A DNA stretch of 64,000 bases, from the NCBI RefSeq assembly GCF_013778505.1, contig NZ_JAAOWU010000021.1, positions 29,870 to 93,869 on the forward strand. Reading direction: 5' to 3'. Source of the stretch: Pseudomonas sivasensis (GTDB taxonomy: Bacteria; Pseudomonadota; Gammaproteobacteria; Pseudomonadales; Pseudomonadaceae). Numbering within the stretch: the stretch's first letter is position 1; each line of letters begins with the position of its first letter. The translations under genes and the position numbers were made by a program. The notes under the pieces are model-generated. The model saw only the letters and a list, made by a program, of their open reading frames with translations, did not search any database and was not told where the DNA came from. Positions 36,009-44,216 of this stretch are shown here, piece by piece.

Positions 36009-37355
36009 TCAGAGAAACCAGCGGTATTCCCGCGCGTGGATCTCTTGCTGGAAGGCCAGGTGATCCTGGCGTTTGTTCTCGCAGTACACGTCGACAAATT
36101 CGGCGCCCAGCTTATCGCGCAATACTGGCTGATGCTGCATGGCGCGCACGGCATCAAGCATTTCCACTGGGAAGTCGGTGCCGCTGGCGCGGTCCTCGTT
36201 CAGTGGCGCGATGGGCTCCTGTTTGGCTTCCAGGCCATGTTCCAAACCGACGAGGATCGCCGCCAGCACCAAATACGGGTTGGCGTCGGCGCTGGCCAGG
36301 CGATGTTCGATGCGCAGGTTGCGTGGGTCAGACTCAGGGATGCGCACGCACGCGTCGCGGTCCTCAAACCCCCAGCAGGCGCGGGTGGCAGCGTTGACCG
36401 TGCCGCCCAGGCGGCGGAAAGCGTTGTGGTTGGGCGAGAAGATCGGCATGCAGTGGGGCAGTAATTCCAGGCAGCCGGCCACCGCATGGCGCAGCGGTTG
36501 TTGCTGATGCGCCGCCAGCAGGTTGTTGCCCGCGCCGTCGTAGAGGCTGACATGCACGTGCATGCCGCTGCCGGGAAATTGCAGGTAGGGCTTGGCCATG
36601 AAACTGGCGCGGTAGCCGTGTTTGAGTGCCACGCCCCGGGTGCTGCGACAGAACAGGGCGGCCCAGTCGGCGGCGCGCAGGCCGTCGTCGAGGTGGCCGA
36701 AGTTGATCTCGAACTGACCGGGGCCGAGTTCGGCGGTGATCACCGTGATGTCGATGCCCTGGTCCTTGGCGGTCTGTGCCATATCGTCGAGTACATCGTT
36801 GAAGCGTGACAGCCGTTCGATATGCAGGTTGGGCTGGTCGTCGGCGTCATCGCTCAGTGGGTCACGGGCAAATTGCGGCAGGCCGTTGTCGAGTTTCTTG
36901 TCGAATAGATAGAACTCCAGCTCGAAGGCCACCACCGGGTGAATACCTTTGTGGTGCAGGCGTTCCAACACCTTGGCCAAGACTTCGCGAGGTTCGAACT
37001 CGATCGGCGCGTCGGTACCGTCCGAGGTGATCAACATCTGGCCCAAGGGCTGCGATTCCCAGTTCACCGGCTTGAGCGTGCCCGGCACCAGGCGGCGGTT
37101 GGCGTCTGGGTCGCCGTCGTTGAAGCAGTAATCGCCGATCTTGAACAACCCGCCCTGGGCGCCCAGCAGCACCGCGTTCTGTGGCAACTTCAGCGGGCTG
37201 CCGGAGGCGACCTTTTCCAGCATTTCTATGGGATAACGCTTGCCGTAGAAATGCCCGGGGATGTCCAGGGCGATCAGGTCGACGTAGCGCACGTCGGGGT
37301 GGTTCTGGCGAAAGGTCCGTACTTCGGCCAGTAACGTGGCGGCATGGCTTTTCAC
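36009..37355 (-). CDS. puuA: Glutamine-synthetase-family ligase, gamma-glutamylputrescine synthetase type
   Basis: 448 residues, GTG start at 37355 with AGGAG upstream and 11 bases after the regulator's stop. GS fold: VVAFELEFYLFDK (metal Glu), ITAELGPGQFEINFGH, PGSGMHVHVSLYD, and IEHRLASADANPYL. The N-terminal RYVDLIALDIPGHFYGKRYP is typical of PuuA/SpuI-like enzymes, which attach glutamate to putrescine or other amines, rather than of true GlnA. No further puu genes are next to it. The exact amine is not known. Confidence 0.85.
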   Translation of the reverse strand: MKSHAATLLAEVRTFRQNHPDVRYVDLIALDIPGHFYGKRYPIEMLEKVASGSPLKLPQNAVLLGAQGGLFKIGDYCFNDGDPDANRRLVPGTLKPVNWESQPLGQMLITSDGTDAPIEFEPREVLAKVLERLHHKGIHPVVAFELEFYLFDKKLDNGLPQFARDPLSDDADDQPNLHIERLSRFNDVLDDMAQTAKDQGIDITVITAELGPGQFEINFGHLDDGLRAADWAALFCRSTRGVALKHGYRASFMAKPYLQFPGSGMHVHVSLYDGAGNNLLAAHQQQPLRHAVAGCLELLPHCMPIFSPNHNAFRRLGGTVNAATRACWGFEDRDACVRIPESDPRNLRIEHRLASADANPYLVLAAILVGLEHGLEAKQEPIAPLNEDRASGTDFPVEMLDAVRAMQHQPVLRDKLGAEFVDVYCENKRQDHLAFQQEIHAREYRWFL

Positions 37356-37366
37356 GGGTGCAGCTC

Positions 37367-37924
37367 CTAGTTGTAAACCCACAACACGCGGGCGGGCAGG
37401 TCAGTCAAGTTGGCGTAGCGGCAATGGGCAAAGCTGGCGAGGTGGAAGCTGTCGCCAGGGCCGAGGGTGACCGAATCGGCCTCGCCTTCGACCCACAGTG
37501 TTAATTCACCCTCCAGCACAAAACCGGCCTGCTCGGCGCGGTCGCTCATGGTCTGCTCACCACTGTTGGCACCGGGAGCAAGCAGGCTGTCGAGCATCGA
37601 AAACGCGCCGTTCATGCTGGGGGAGACCAGGATGTCGGTGATGCCATTGGCGTAATACACCGTGCGCCGCTCGTTGGGGCGCGTGATCCAGTCAATGGCC
37701 TTGGGTTTGGGCTGGCTGTAGAAGTACGTGGTGGGCACGTCGAGGGCGTGGCTGATGGCAGTGAGGTCCGCCACGGTCGGACGTGACAGGCCGCGTTCCA
37801 CCTGTGACAGAAAGCCTACCGAACGCTCGATCTTTTGCGCGAGTTGGGCGAGGGTCAGCTTCTTGTGCTTGCGCAGGTCGTGGATCAGGATCGCCAGGGC
37901 GTCGAGTTCTTCTTGCTGGTTCAT
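37367..37924 (-). CDS. XRE-cupin transcriptional regulator (PuuR type)
   Basis: 185 residues from ATG 37924 (MNQQEELDALAILIHDLRKH); an ATG at 37948 would add MKFLDINF. The HTH is LTLAQLAQKIERSVGFLSQVERG (about 28-50); the C-terminal cupin includes GFVLEGELTLWVEGEADSVTLGPGDSFHL. PuuR relatives repress polyamine degradation genes. Neither start has a convincing ribosome site, and both ATGs lie inside a palindrome (37921-37950) that looks like its own operator. Heads the unit regulator-puuA-alkC. Confidence 0.87.
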   Translation of the reverse strand: MNQQEELDALAILIHDLRKHKKLTLAQLAQKIERSVGFLSQVERGLSRPTVADLTAISHALDVPTTYFYSQPKPKAIDWITRPNERRTVYYANGITDILVSPSMNGAFSMLDSLLAPGANSGEQTMSDRAEQAGFVLEGELTLWVEGEADSVTLGPGDSFHLASFAHCRYANLTDLPARVLWVYN

Positions 37925-37950
37925 GAAATTTATATCGAGAAATTTCATGA
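37921..37950. promoter_or_regulatory. 30-bp palindrome over the regulator's start codon, probable operator
   Basis: TCATGAAATTT, 8-bp centre, AAATTTCATGA: perfect 11-bp arms. A further half-site ATTTCATGG lies at about 37966. Position over the start of an XRE regulator indicates autoregulation. Confidence 0.7.
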
Positions 37951-38090
37951 AAAATTACAGGTTTTATTTCATGGAGGCAATGGGGGCGGTGAAGTCGTCG
38001 GTAGATGTCTTTAAGCCGCGTTCTTTGCTGAATGATTGCGAACCCTCGCGGTCCGAACCTGGGTACGTGTCATTAATTGAAGGAGCACCC

Positions 38091-38399
38091 ATGAAGTCTA
38101 AAACCCTAGCTGCCTGCCTGTTGGTCGCCGCCAGCCTGTCCACCGCCAGCTTTGTGGTACAGGCCGGTGATACGCCTCAGGAAACTGTGCAACCTTCCAA
38201 CATCAACACCCGTGACCTGAAAGAAGGCGATCGCGCGCCGGATATTCTGATGCGCAAGGAGTCGGCCGTGAGCGACTGGAAAAAGCGCGGTCTCAAGCAG
38301 CCCGAGGACGAAAGCCAATGGGCGCGGGTGGGCGATAAATACGTACTGCTCAAGACCACCAACGGCACCATTCTGGAGATCACACCCGTCAAGAAGTGA
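38091..38399 (+). CDS. RcnB-like periplasmic protein
   Basis: 102 residues after GAAGGAG. Signal peptide KTLAACLLVAASLSTASFVVQA. The mature protein has the RcnB-family pattern: KEGDRAPDILM, VSDWKKRGLKQPEDESQWARVGDKYVLLKTTNGTILEI. RcnB in E. coli is a periplasmic factor modulating Ni/Co efflux by RcnA, but most homologues, including ones in Pseudomonas, have no rcnA beside them, as here. Function unknown; periplasmic location likely. Confidence 0.8.
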   Translation: MKSKTLAACLLVAASLSTASFVVQAGDTPQETVQPSNINTRDLKEGDRAPDILMRKESAVSDWKKRGLKQPEDESQWARVGDKYVLLKTTNGTILEITPVKK

Positions 38400-38475
38400 C
38401 CCTCCTTTTTGCCTTGTTCTTGCGTTAAGGTAGCCGACCGCAATGGTCGCGTTACCTTCAAAGAATGAGAGCAGG

Positions 38476-39669
38476 ATGCTTGCCACAATAAGAAACTACC
38501 CCCGCACCGTTAACCTGTTGCTGAGCGCCACGTTGCTGCTGACGCTGGCCAAGGCGATTACGTTTCCCTACTTGGTGATCTACCTCACCCATCATTTCAC
38601 CCTCGACATCACGCAAGTTGGCCTGGTGATCGGCAGCTCGTTGATTGTCGGCTCGCTGCTCAGCGTGTATGGCGGTTTTCTGGTCGACCGCATCAACAGC
38701 TATCGGTTATTGCTCTGGATGAGCGTGCTGTTTGTGCTGGGGTTTATTGGTACGCTGGTGGCGCAGAACATCTGGACGTTTTATAGCTGCCTGATCCTGA
38801 TCAACCTTGCGTACGCGGTCATCGATATTGCGGTGAAGGCCGGCTTTGCGAGCCTGCTGCCGGAAGACGCGCGCAGCGAAGTGTTTTCCATCAAGTACAC
38901 CCTTACCAACATTGGCTACGCGGTCGGGCCGTTTTTCGGTGCGATGGTGGCGAAGATGGATATCAGCCTGCCGTTTATGTTATCGGCGCTGCTGGGGGCG
39001 GGGTTTTTCCTGCTGTATTGGCGCTGGGGCGATCGCACGTTAACCACAGTGGACGTGGCGCAAAAGCCGGTGTCGTTTCTTGCCGTTGGCCGTGTATTGC
39101 TGCAGGACCGTCGGCTGGTGTGCTTCACGATGGGCGGTGTGCTCAGTGCAGTCGTGTTCGGCCAGTTCACGGCCTACCTGTCGCAGTACCTGGTGATCAC
39201 CACCACAGCGCAACACACTTACACCGTGATCAGCGCCGTGCTCACCACCAACGCGGTAATGGTGATCGCTTTGCAATATGTGATCGGCCGGCGCATATCA
39301 CACCGTCATTTGAGCCAGTGGCTCATCTTCGGCTTGAGCATGTTCATGTTGGGGCTGATCGGCTTTGCGCTGTCCACCAGCGTGGTGTGGTGGGTCCTGG
39401 CAATGGCGGTGTTCACGGTGGGGGAGATTATCGTGTTCCCGGCCGAATACATGTTTATCGACCGGATTGCCCCGGACCATTTGAGGGGCATGTACTACGG
39501 CGCGCAGAACCTGTCCAACCTCGGCGCAGCCCTGGGGCCGGTGTTGTGTGGGCTGGTACTGGCCAACCTGCCGGCCCACACGATGTTCTACATGCTGGGG
39601 ATGTTTATCGTGGCCGGCGGTGTGTTCTATTTCATTGGTTCGTCGTTGAAGGGAAGTCATTCAGCGTGA
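38476..39669 (+). CDS. MFS transporter, MdtH-like
   Basis: 397 residues, about 12 membrane segments. The start MLATIRNYPRTVNLLLSATLL with KAITFPYLVIYLTHHF and GFLVDRINSYRLLLWMSVLF resembles the MdtH/YfcJ-type DHA1 exporters. ATG 38476 is preceded by AGCAGG; an upstream GTG-type extension (38443) is less likely. Its last 38 bases overlap the convergent DUF1652 gene. Substrate unknown. Confidence 0.82.
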   Translation: MLATIRNYPRTVNLLLSATLLLTLAKAITFPYLVIYLTHHFTLDITQVGLVIGSSLIVGSLLSVYGGFLVDRINSYRLLLWMSVLFVLGFIGTLVAQNIWTFYSCLILINLAYAVIDIAVKAGFASLLPEDARSEVFSIKYTLTNIGYAVGPFFGAMVAKMDISLPFMLSALLGAGFFLLYWRWGDRTLTTVDVAQKPVSFLAVGRVLLQDRRLVCFTMGGVLSAVVFGQFTAYLSQYLVITTTAQHTYTVISAVLTTNAVMVIALQYVIGRRISHRHLSQWLIFGLSMFMLGLIGFALSTSVVWWVLAMAVFTVGEIIVFPAEYMFIDRIAPDHLRGMYYGAQNLSNLGAALGPVLCGLVLANLPAHTMFYMLGMFIVAGGVFYFIGSSLKGSHSA

Positions 39670-39904
39670 GCTTGCCCATGGTGTTGCACTGCAGTTCGTA
39701 GCGCAGTTCTTCCACCATTTTTTCCACTTCTATCGGGGTCTGCAGCCGGTTGGTGCTGATCCCGGTAACCACCAGATCAACCCGGCCGGTATCGGCGTCG
39801 TAGACCTTGAGGGTCAAGGACGCATCCCGGCACAGGGTGAACTCGCAGGTCAGTGGCGACAGGCCTTCTTCGATGCAATTTCGCAGTTGGGCGAGGGTAA
39901 ACAT
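39632..39904 (-). CDS. DUF1652 protein
   Basis: 90 residues: MFTLAQLRNCIEEGLSPLTCEF then SLTLKVYDADTGRVDLVVTGIS and VEKMVEELRYELQ. This is the DUF1652 family, small proteins found almost only in pseudomonads. Function unknown. It overlaps the MFS gene's 3' end on the opposite strand. Its upstream region holds a palindromic site (39979-40005) that recurs upstream of the PAS-LuxR gene. Confidence 0.85.
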   Translation of the reverse strand: MFTLAQLRNCIEEGLSPLTCEFTLCRDASLTLKVYDADTGRVDLVVTGISTNRLQTPIEVEKMVEELRYELQCNTMGKLTLNDFPSTTNQ

Positions 39905-39978
39905 GCGTGTTCCTTCAGGGCATCCAGTTCGATGCCTTGAAGGTTATTGCTTACGCCGCCCCGCCATAAGTTGAATTC

Positions 39979-40005
39979 GCACTAGCTGCACTAGTGCATT
40001 TGCAC
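39979..40005. promoter_or_regulatory. Palindromic site, copy 1 (candidate PAS-LuxR target)
   Basis: Contains GCACTAG-CTGCACTAGTGCA with a perfect 12-bp core TGCACTAGTGCA and the string GCACTAGTGCATTTG (39988-40002), 14/15 identical to copy 2 at 41599-41613 in the same orientation. It lies about 80 bp upstream of the DUF1652 start and beside the PAS-LuxR stop codon. Confidence 0.65.
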
Positions 40006-40007
40006 TG

Positions 40008-41504
40008 TCAGGGCTTGTTTTTCAGGCGCAGTTCACTCGCGAACAGCCCGCGTTCGCGGGCCCAAACGATGGCCGCGCTGCGGCTGTGCACCCCCAATTT
40101 GGAGTACACCGTGGCCACGTGGTTGCGCACGGTGTTGGGCGCCAGTTTCAGGCGTGAGGCGATCTCTTTGTCGGCCAGTCCTTCACAGATCAAGCCCAGC
40201 ACATCGCGCTCGCGGGCGGTGAGGTCGGTGAAGTTGACGTTAGGCAGGTTGGGGCTGTTGACGCTCTTGGCGTTAGCCAGCTTTTCGATCAGGGTCTGGC
40301 TGAACCAAGAGGCGTCCTGCATCACTTCCTCGATGGCCGCCACCAACTCCAGTTCCGAGCGCTTGCGTTCGGTGATGTTCATCAGCACCAGCAGGTAGCA
40401 GGGCACGTCCTGGATGATCACGGTGTCGGCGGAAACCACGCAGTCGATCACTTCGTTGCCCTTTTTGCGCACCTTGAGGTCCTGGCCATCCAGGTTGCCG
40501 GCTTTTTCCAGGGTGGTGAACAACTGTGTGCCTGCCTGGGGGCTGTCGATAAAGTCGATGTCTTCGATGGACTTACCGATCAGTTCTTCGCTGATATAGC
40601 CAGTGATGTTCATAAAGGCTTCGTTGACGTCCACCACCTGGCGGTTAGCGGCGTTACACACCAACGTGGGCACCGGCGTAAGGCGGAACGACTTGGCGAA
40701 ACGTTCTTCACTTTGGCGCAGGGCCACTTCGGCCTTGCGTCGAGGCTCAAGGTCGGTGAACGAAAACAGCATGCAGTCTTCTTCGTTCATGTCCAGCGGC
40801 TGGCCGGCGACGATCACCAGTTTGCTGCCGCCTTCGGGCAGTTTCAGTTCGGCCTGCATCTGCGGGATGGTCGCGCCTTCGCCCAAGCGCTGGATGGCCA
40901 GGTCTTTGCGCTCTGCCTGCTCCAGCACATCCAGTTCATACACGGACTTGCCGATGACCTGGTCGCGGTTGTGGCCGGTCATCTCCAAAAAGCCCTGGTT
41001 GACCTTGATGTAGCGCAGGTCGCTCAAGCGGCAAATCACCGCGGGCGCGGGGTTGGCGTTGAAGGTTTTTTCGAAGCGCTGCTCGGCGCTGGCCCATTCG
41101 GTGGCGTCGCTGAGGATCAACACCAGTAACTCCGGCTCGCCGTGGGAGTCAGTGATCACAAGGCTGCGCAGGCGGTGGACCCAGGTTTTGTCCGGCTCGG
41201 CGATGGGCGTGACTTCCACCACCACGTCGCTGAATTCATCGCCTGCCGCCGCGCGGGCCAATGGGTAACTATCCGGCTGTACGGGATGGTTATTGCGATA
41301 ACGCAGGGTAAAACGCTCGGCGTAGGCCTGGGCGTTCGCACCCAGTGCCTCCACGTCATCCACACCGTGCATGGTCAGCGCGGCTTCATTGGCCCACAGG
41401 ATGGTCTGGTCGACTTCCGCGAGGATAATCCCATCGGAGAGCCCGGAGATAATCTGCTGCAGTTGGCGGCGGTTGGTTTCTTTGGCAAGTACATCCTGGG
41501 TCAT
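40008..41504 (-). CDS. Multi-PAS sensor with LuxR-type DNA-binding domain
   Basis: 498 residues. About three PAS modules: roughly 14-125 (IISGLSDGIILAEVDQTILW), 138-250 (FNANPAPAVICRLSDLRYIKVNQGFLEMTG), 268-385 (FRLTPVPTLVCNAANRQVVDVNEAFMNITGY). Then a linker and a GerE/LuxR HTH (about 425-485: LTARERDVLGLICEGLADKEIASRL, APNTVRNHVATVYSKLGVHSR). No kinase or receiver domain, so a one-component soluble regulator that senses an unknown ligand or redox signal. ATG 41504 has GGAGA upstream. Divergent from the membrane protein at 41700, with a palindrome between them. Confidence 0.88.
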   Translation of the reverse strand: MTQDVLAKETNRRQLQQIISGLSDGIILAEVDQTILWANEAALTMHGVDDVEALGANAQAYAERFTLRYRNNHPVQPDSYPLARAAAGDEFSDVVVEVTPIAEPDKTWVHRLRSLVITDSHGEPELLVLILSDATEWASAEQRFEKTFNANPAPAVICRLSDLRYIKVNQGFLEMTGHNRDQVIGKSVYELDVLEQAERKDLAIQRLGEGATIPQMQAELKLPEGGSKLVIVAGQPLDMNEEDCMLFSFTDLEPRRKAEVALRQSEERFAKSFRLTPVPTLVCNAANRQVVDVNEAFMNITGYISEELIGKSIEDIDFIDSPQAGTQLFTTLEKAGNLDGQDLKVRKKGNEVIDCVVSADTVIIQDVPCYLLVLMNITERKRSELELVAAIEEVMQDASWFSQTLIEKLANAKSVNSPNLPNVNFTDLTARERDVLGLICEGLADKEIASRLKLAPNTVRNHVATVYSKLGVHSRSAAIVWARERGLFASELRLKNKP

Positions 41505-41587
41505 GATTTCTCCGGTGTAGGGGCGCATGGACGTACGACATCCTGCCTTCACGATAGTGCAAAGAAACTGAGTACGGGGGAGTGCGA

Positions 41588-41613
41588 ATGCACCAGGCGC
41601 ACTGGTGCATTTG
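41588..41613. promoter_or_regulatory. Palindromic site, copy 2
   Basis: ATGCACCA, 7-bp centre, TGGTGCAT, followed by TTG. Shares GCACTRGTGCATTTG with the site at 39988-40002. Located between the divergent PAS-LuxR and membrane-protein genes, where autoregulation would act. Confidence 0.68.
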
Positions 41614-41699
41614 GGCCATGACTGAACGTATGTCGTTTCGCCAGACTCCATCCATCAAGGCATTTCGCCTTGCCTCAACAACATGTGAAGGACCTCTGT

Positions 41700-42668
41700 A
41701 TGACCACTGTCTATGAAACCAATCGCTCGTTGTTTCGTGTGTCCTGGAGCTCGGTGCTCGCCGGTAGTGCAATTGCCCTGGTGACCTACCTGGTCCTCAG
41801 TGTGTTGGGCACTGCCATCGGTGCCAGTGCGGTTAACCCGATGCAAGCCGGTAACCCGCTGAGCGGTTTCGGCACGGGGGCCGGGATCTGGCTGTTTGTC
41901 TCCACATTACTTGCCATCGGTGTGGGTGCCTTCGTTGCCGGCCGCACGGCCCCGGATCGTGGCGGCCTGCACGGCGTGCTGACCTGGACCGTCACCACCT
42001 TGCTTACCACCTGGCTGTTGGCAGGCTTGGCCGCCAGTGTGGTTGGCACCGCCGGTAACGTGGTTGGGAAAGGCTTGTCTGCTGCCGGTAGCGGGATTGC
42101 CGCCGCCGCGCCTGGCATCAGCGATAGCGTCAAGCAGCAACTGAACGAGCAGGGCATCCAGCTGGACTGGAAAAGCCTGCAAGGCGAACTGGACACCTTG
42201 CTCAAGCAAAGCGGCAAGCCTGAGCTGGACCCGGCCAATGTTGAGCAGAAAACCGACCAGGCTGCCGCCGATGGCAAGCAGACAGCGACTACCGCAGCGA
42301 CCGATCCTGCCCAGGCCGGCGATGCGCTGAAGCAGTGGTTTGAGCGCGTCAAAGCCTCCGGTGAGCCAGCGCTTAACGCGGCTGACAAAGAAGCCTTGGT
42401 CAATATCGTTGCTGCCCGTACCGGCAAGAGCAAGGAAGAAGCCACACAGATCGTCGACAACTATGCCCAGGCTTATCAGCAAGCCATGCAGAAGGTTGAC
42501 GAGCTGAAACAGCAGGCTGAGCAGAAGGCCCGTGAAGCAGGTGAAGTCGCGGCCAAGCAATTGTCCCGCGCGGCCTGGAGTACGCTGGCGATGCTGTTGC
42601 TGGGTGCGGCGTTGAGCTTCTTTGTAGGGCGCATGGCATTGACTAACCGTCGCGTGCCGTTGGCTTAA
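41700..42668 (+). CDS. Membrane protein with long hydrophilic middle
   Basis: 322 residues. Three membrane segments near the N-terminus (FRVSWSSVLAGSAIALVTYL, GIWLFVSTLLAIGVGAFVAG, VTTLLTTWLLAGLAASVVG), a soluble charged and coiled middle (about 130-290; NYAQAYQQAMQKVDELKQQA), and one C-terminal segment (WSTLAMLLLGAALSFFVGRM). I know no firm name; many proteobacteria have similar proteins annotated only as putative membrane proteins with YrpD/TIGR-like N-termini. Divergent from the PAS-LuxR regulator, so probably its target. ATG 41700 after GAAGGAC. Confidence 0.78.
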   Translation: MTTVYETNRSLFRVSWSSVLAGSAIALVTYLVLSVLGTAIGASAVNPMQAGNPLSGFGTGAGIWLFVSTLLAIGVGAFVAGRTAPDRGGLHGVLTWTVTTLLTTWLLAGLAASVVGTAGNVVGKGLSAAGSGIAAAAPGISDSVKQQLNEQGIQLDWKSLQGELDTLLKQSGKPELDPANVEQKTDQAAADGKQTATTAATDPAQAGDALKQWFERVKASGEPALNAADKEALVNIVAARTGKSKEEATQIVDNYAQAYQQAMQKVDELKQQAEQKAREAGEVAAKQLSRAAWSTLAMLLLGAALSFFVGRMALTNRRVPLA

Positions 42669-43032
42669 GGCCGGCGATAAGGTGGCAGGGACGCCGCTTT
42701 ACGGGTTAAAGCTACGCTCGACCTGATGGTGATGCGCGTAAACGGGCTACCTTTTTACGCGCATCACGCAAAGGTGACTTTAGAGCGCAAGCGAAGTCGT
42801 CTGACTGATACTTCTCTTTTGTGCAGGCGCGTTCGCAGATGTATGCGGGGCACTATGCGAGGTGCAAGGATGCTTGGGGTGAGGTTCAGGAGTCGATGTT
42901 GGCAATGGCTTTAAAGGGTTGCTGTTATCCCTATGGCAAGCGGGTACGCTCACTCGCCACAGGGTATTGCTTGAAGCGTACTTGCTTAATGCGGCCGCAT
43001 GCATTTCGGCAACCGATCGACCCCCACGTCCG
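42669..43032. other. 364-bp gap without a recognised gene; contains a 14-bp perfect inverted repeat
   Basis: At 42729-42767, GTGATGCGCGTAAA and TTTACGCGCATCAC flank an 11-base loop. Without a T-run it is not a normal terminator. The rest holds short frames with no family likeness and a degenerate REP-like piece near 42949. Confidence 0.6.
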
Positions 43033-44202
43033 TCAAGTTCCCAACCATCCCACTACCGGCACAATCATCAACGTACTCAATGCCATCGACATCACATTGC
43101 CGATGTACGGATGAAAGTGAGCAGGCAACTTAGATGCGATGGCACAGGCCAATGGTGGTGCGATCAGTGCGCCGAGCATTGCACTAGAGCCAATCACCAT
43201 CCAACTGCCACCATGGGTAAGTACGGCTGCGGGTACCACAGATACCAACGGAACATAGGTTGGATACCAACCCCGCTTGATCCATTGGCGTCGCCAGATC
43301 ACGACCCCGATGGCAGAAGTCAGTGCCTGCGCACCTAGCAAGTGTAGAAGCAAGCCTGAACCATAGGCCGGACTCATGGGGTTGAGTGCATAGGCGAGCA
43401 ATACCCCGGCTAACAGCCCGAGGCTGGCTAGCTCATTCCCGAAAAACGGTGCTTCGGAAAAGTCCGCCAACACGCGGCGCAGGCTCCAGATTACGCCATA
43501 CGATTGCGGTGGAGCGGGCGATGGCCTGGTTGGGGCTATGTAGTTTGAACGCACCAACGAGGGCACCCGGCGACACAGTGCAAACGCGATAACGCTTCCA
43601 GACGCCATTCCAAGCACATTGCCGATAACTGCCGGCAATCCCAATGGAATGCACACGAAATTGACGATCAGTAGGCACGCCGGTGTAACCAGCAACGCGC
43701 CCAGCACCGCACCATTGAGTGCGACTTTCCAACCCCCGCCAAACATCAACACCATCGCGGCTGGCAACGAAACAAACGCCGCAAATGTTGGCTGCCAGGT
43801 TTCGGCGGTGACGCTCCAACCCCACAGCACGTTGCTTAGCAGCAACCCGATCAAAGAACTTGTTATCAGCCAAGGCCATAATCCGCTGCCATAGCAAATG
43901 GAAAAACCCTGCCAGGCTTTTTCGCGCTTGCTCGCCCACCATGCAAGGTAAGCGCCGCTCAACAGGCCAAGTGATGCAAGTTCATGTTTATAGAAGGCAA
44001 CCTCGCTGATATCTCCCACTACCCACCGCAACCAGGCGGCCGGATGGGGGAAGCCTGTAATCATCTCGCTGTATCCCGGCCAGGAGCCTCGATGGCTGAA
44101 TACGACCCACAGCACCAGCGAGCTGACGATCAAGCCTACGATGAGAACCGTAGTATCGGCTCGTGAGCCAGTTAAGGTTTTTTTGGCAAATAAGGTTTCC
44201 AT
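43033..44202 (-). CDS. Internally duplicated integral membrane protein
   Basis: 389 residues, about ten membrane segments. Two halves repeat: DISEVAFYKHELASLGLLSG (about 64-83) against DFSEAPFFGNELASLGLLAG; YGSGLWPWL against YGSGLLLHL; FGGGWKVALNGAVLGALLVTP against HGGSWMVIGSSAMLGALIAPP; GNVLGMASGSVIAF against GNVMSMALSTLMIV. No named family. Located 14 bases behind the amidase on the same strand, so it may transport the amidase's substrate or product. Transporter function is inference from topology and context. Confidence 0.78.
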   Translation of the reverse strand: METLFAKKTLTGSRADTTVLIVGLIVSSLVLWVVFSHRGSWPGYSEMITGFPHPAAWLRWVVGDISEVAFYKHELASLGLLSGAYLAWWASKREKAWQGFSICYGSGLWPWLITSSLIGLLLSNVLWGWSVTAETWQPTFAAFVSLPAAMVLMFGGGWKVALNGAVLGALLVTPACLLIVNFVCIPLGLPAVIGNVLGMASGSVIAFALCRRVPSLVRSNYIAPTRPSPAPPQSYGVIWSLRRVLADFSEAPFFGNELASLGLLAGVLLAYALNPMSPAYGSGLLLHLLGAQALTSAIGVVIWRRQWIKRGWYPTYVPLVSVVPAAVLTHGGSWMVIGSSAMLGALIAPPLACAIASKLPAHFHPYIGNVMSMALSTLMIVPVVGWLGT

Positions 44203-44216
44203 GGCATGCCCTCTTT

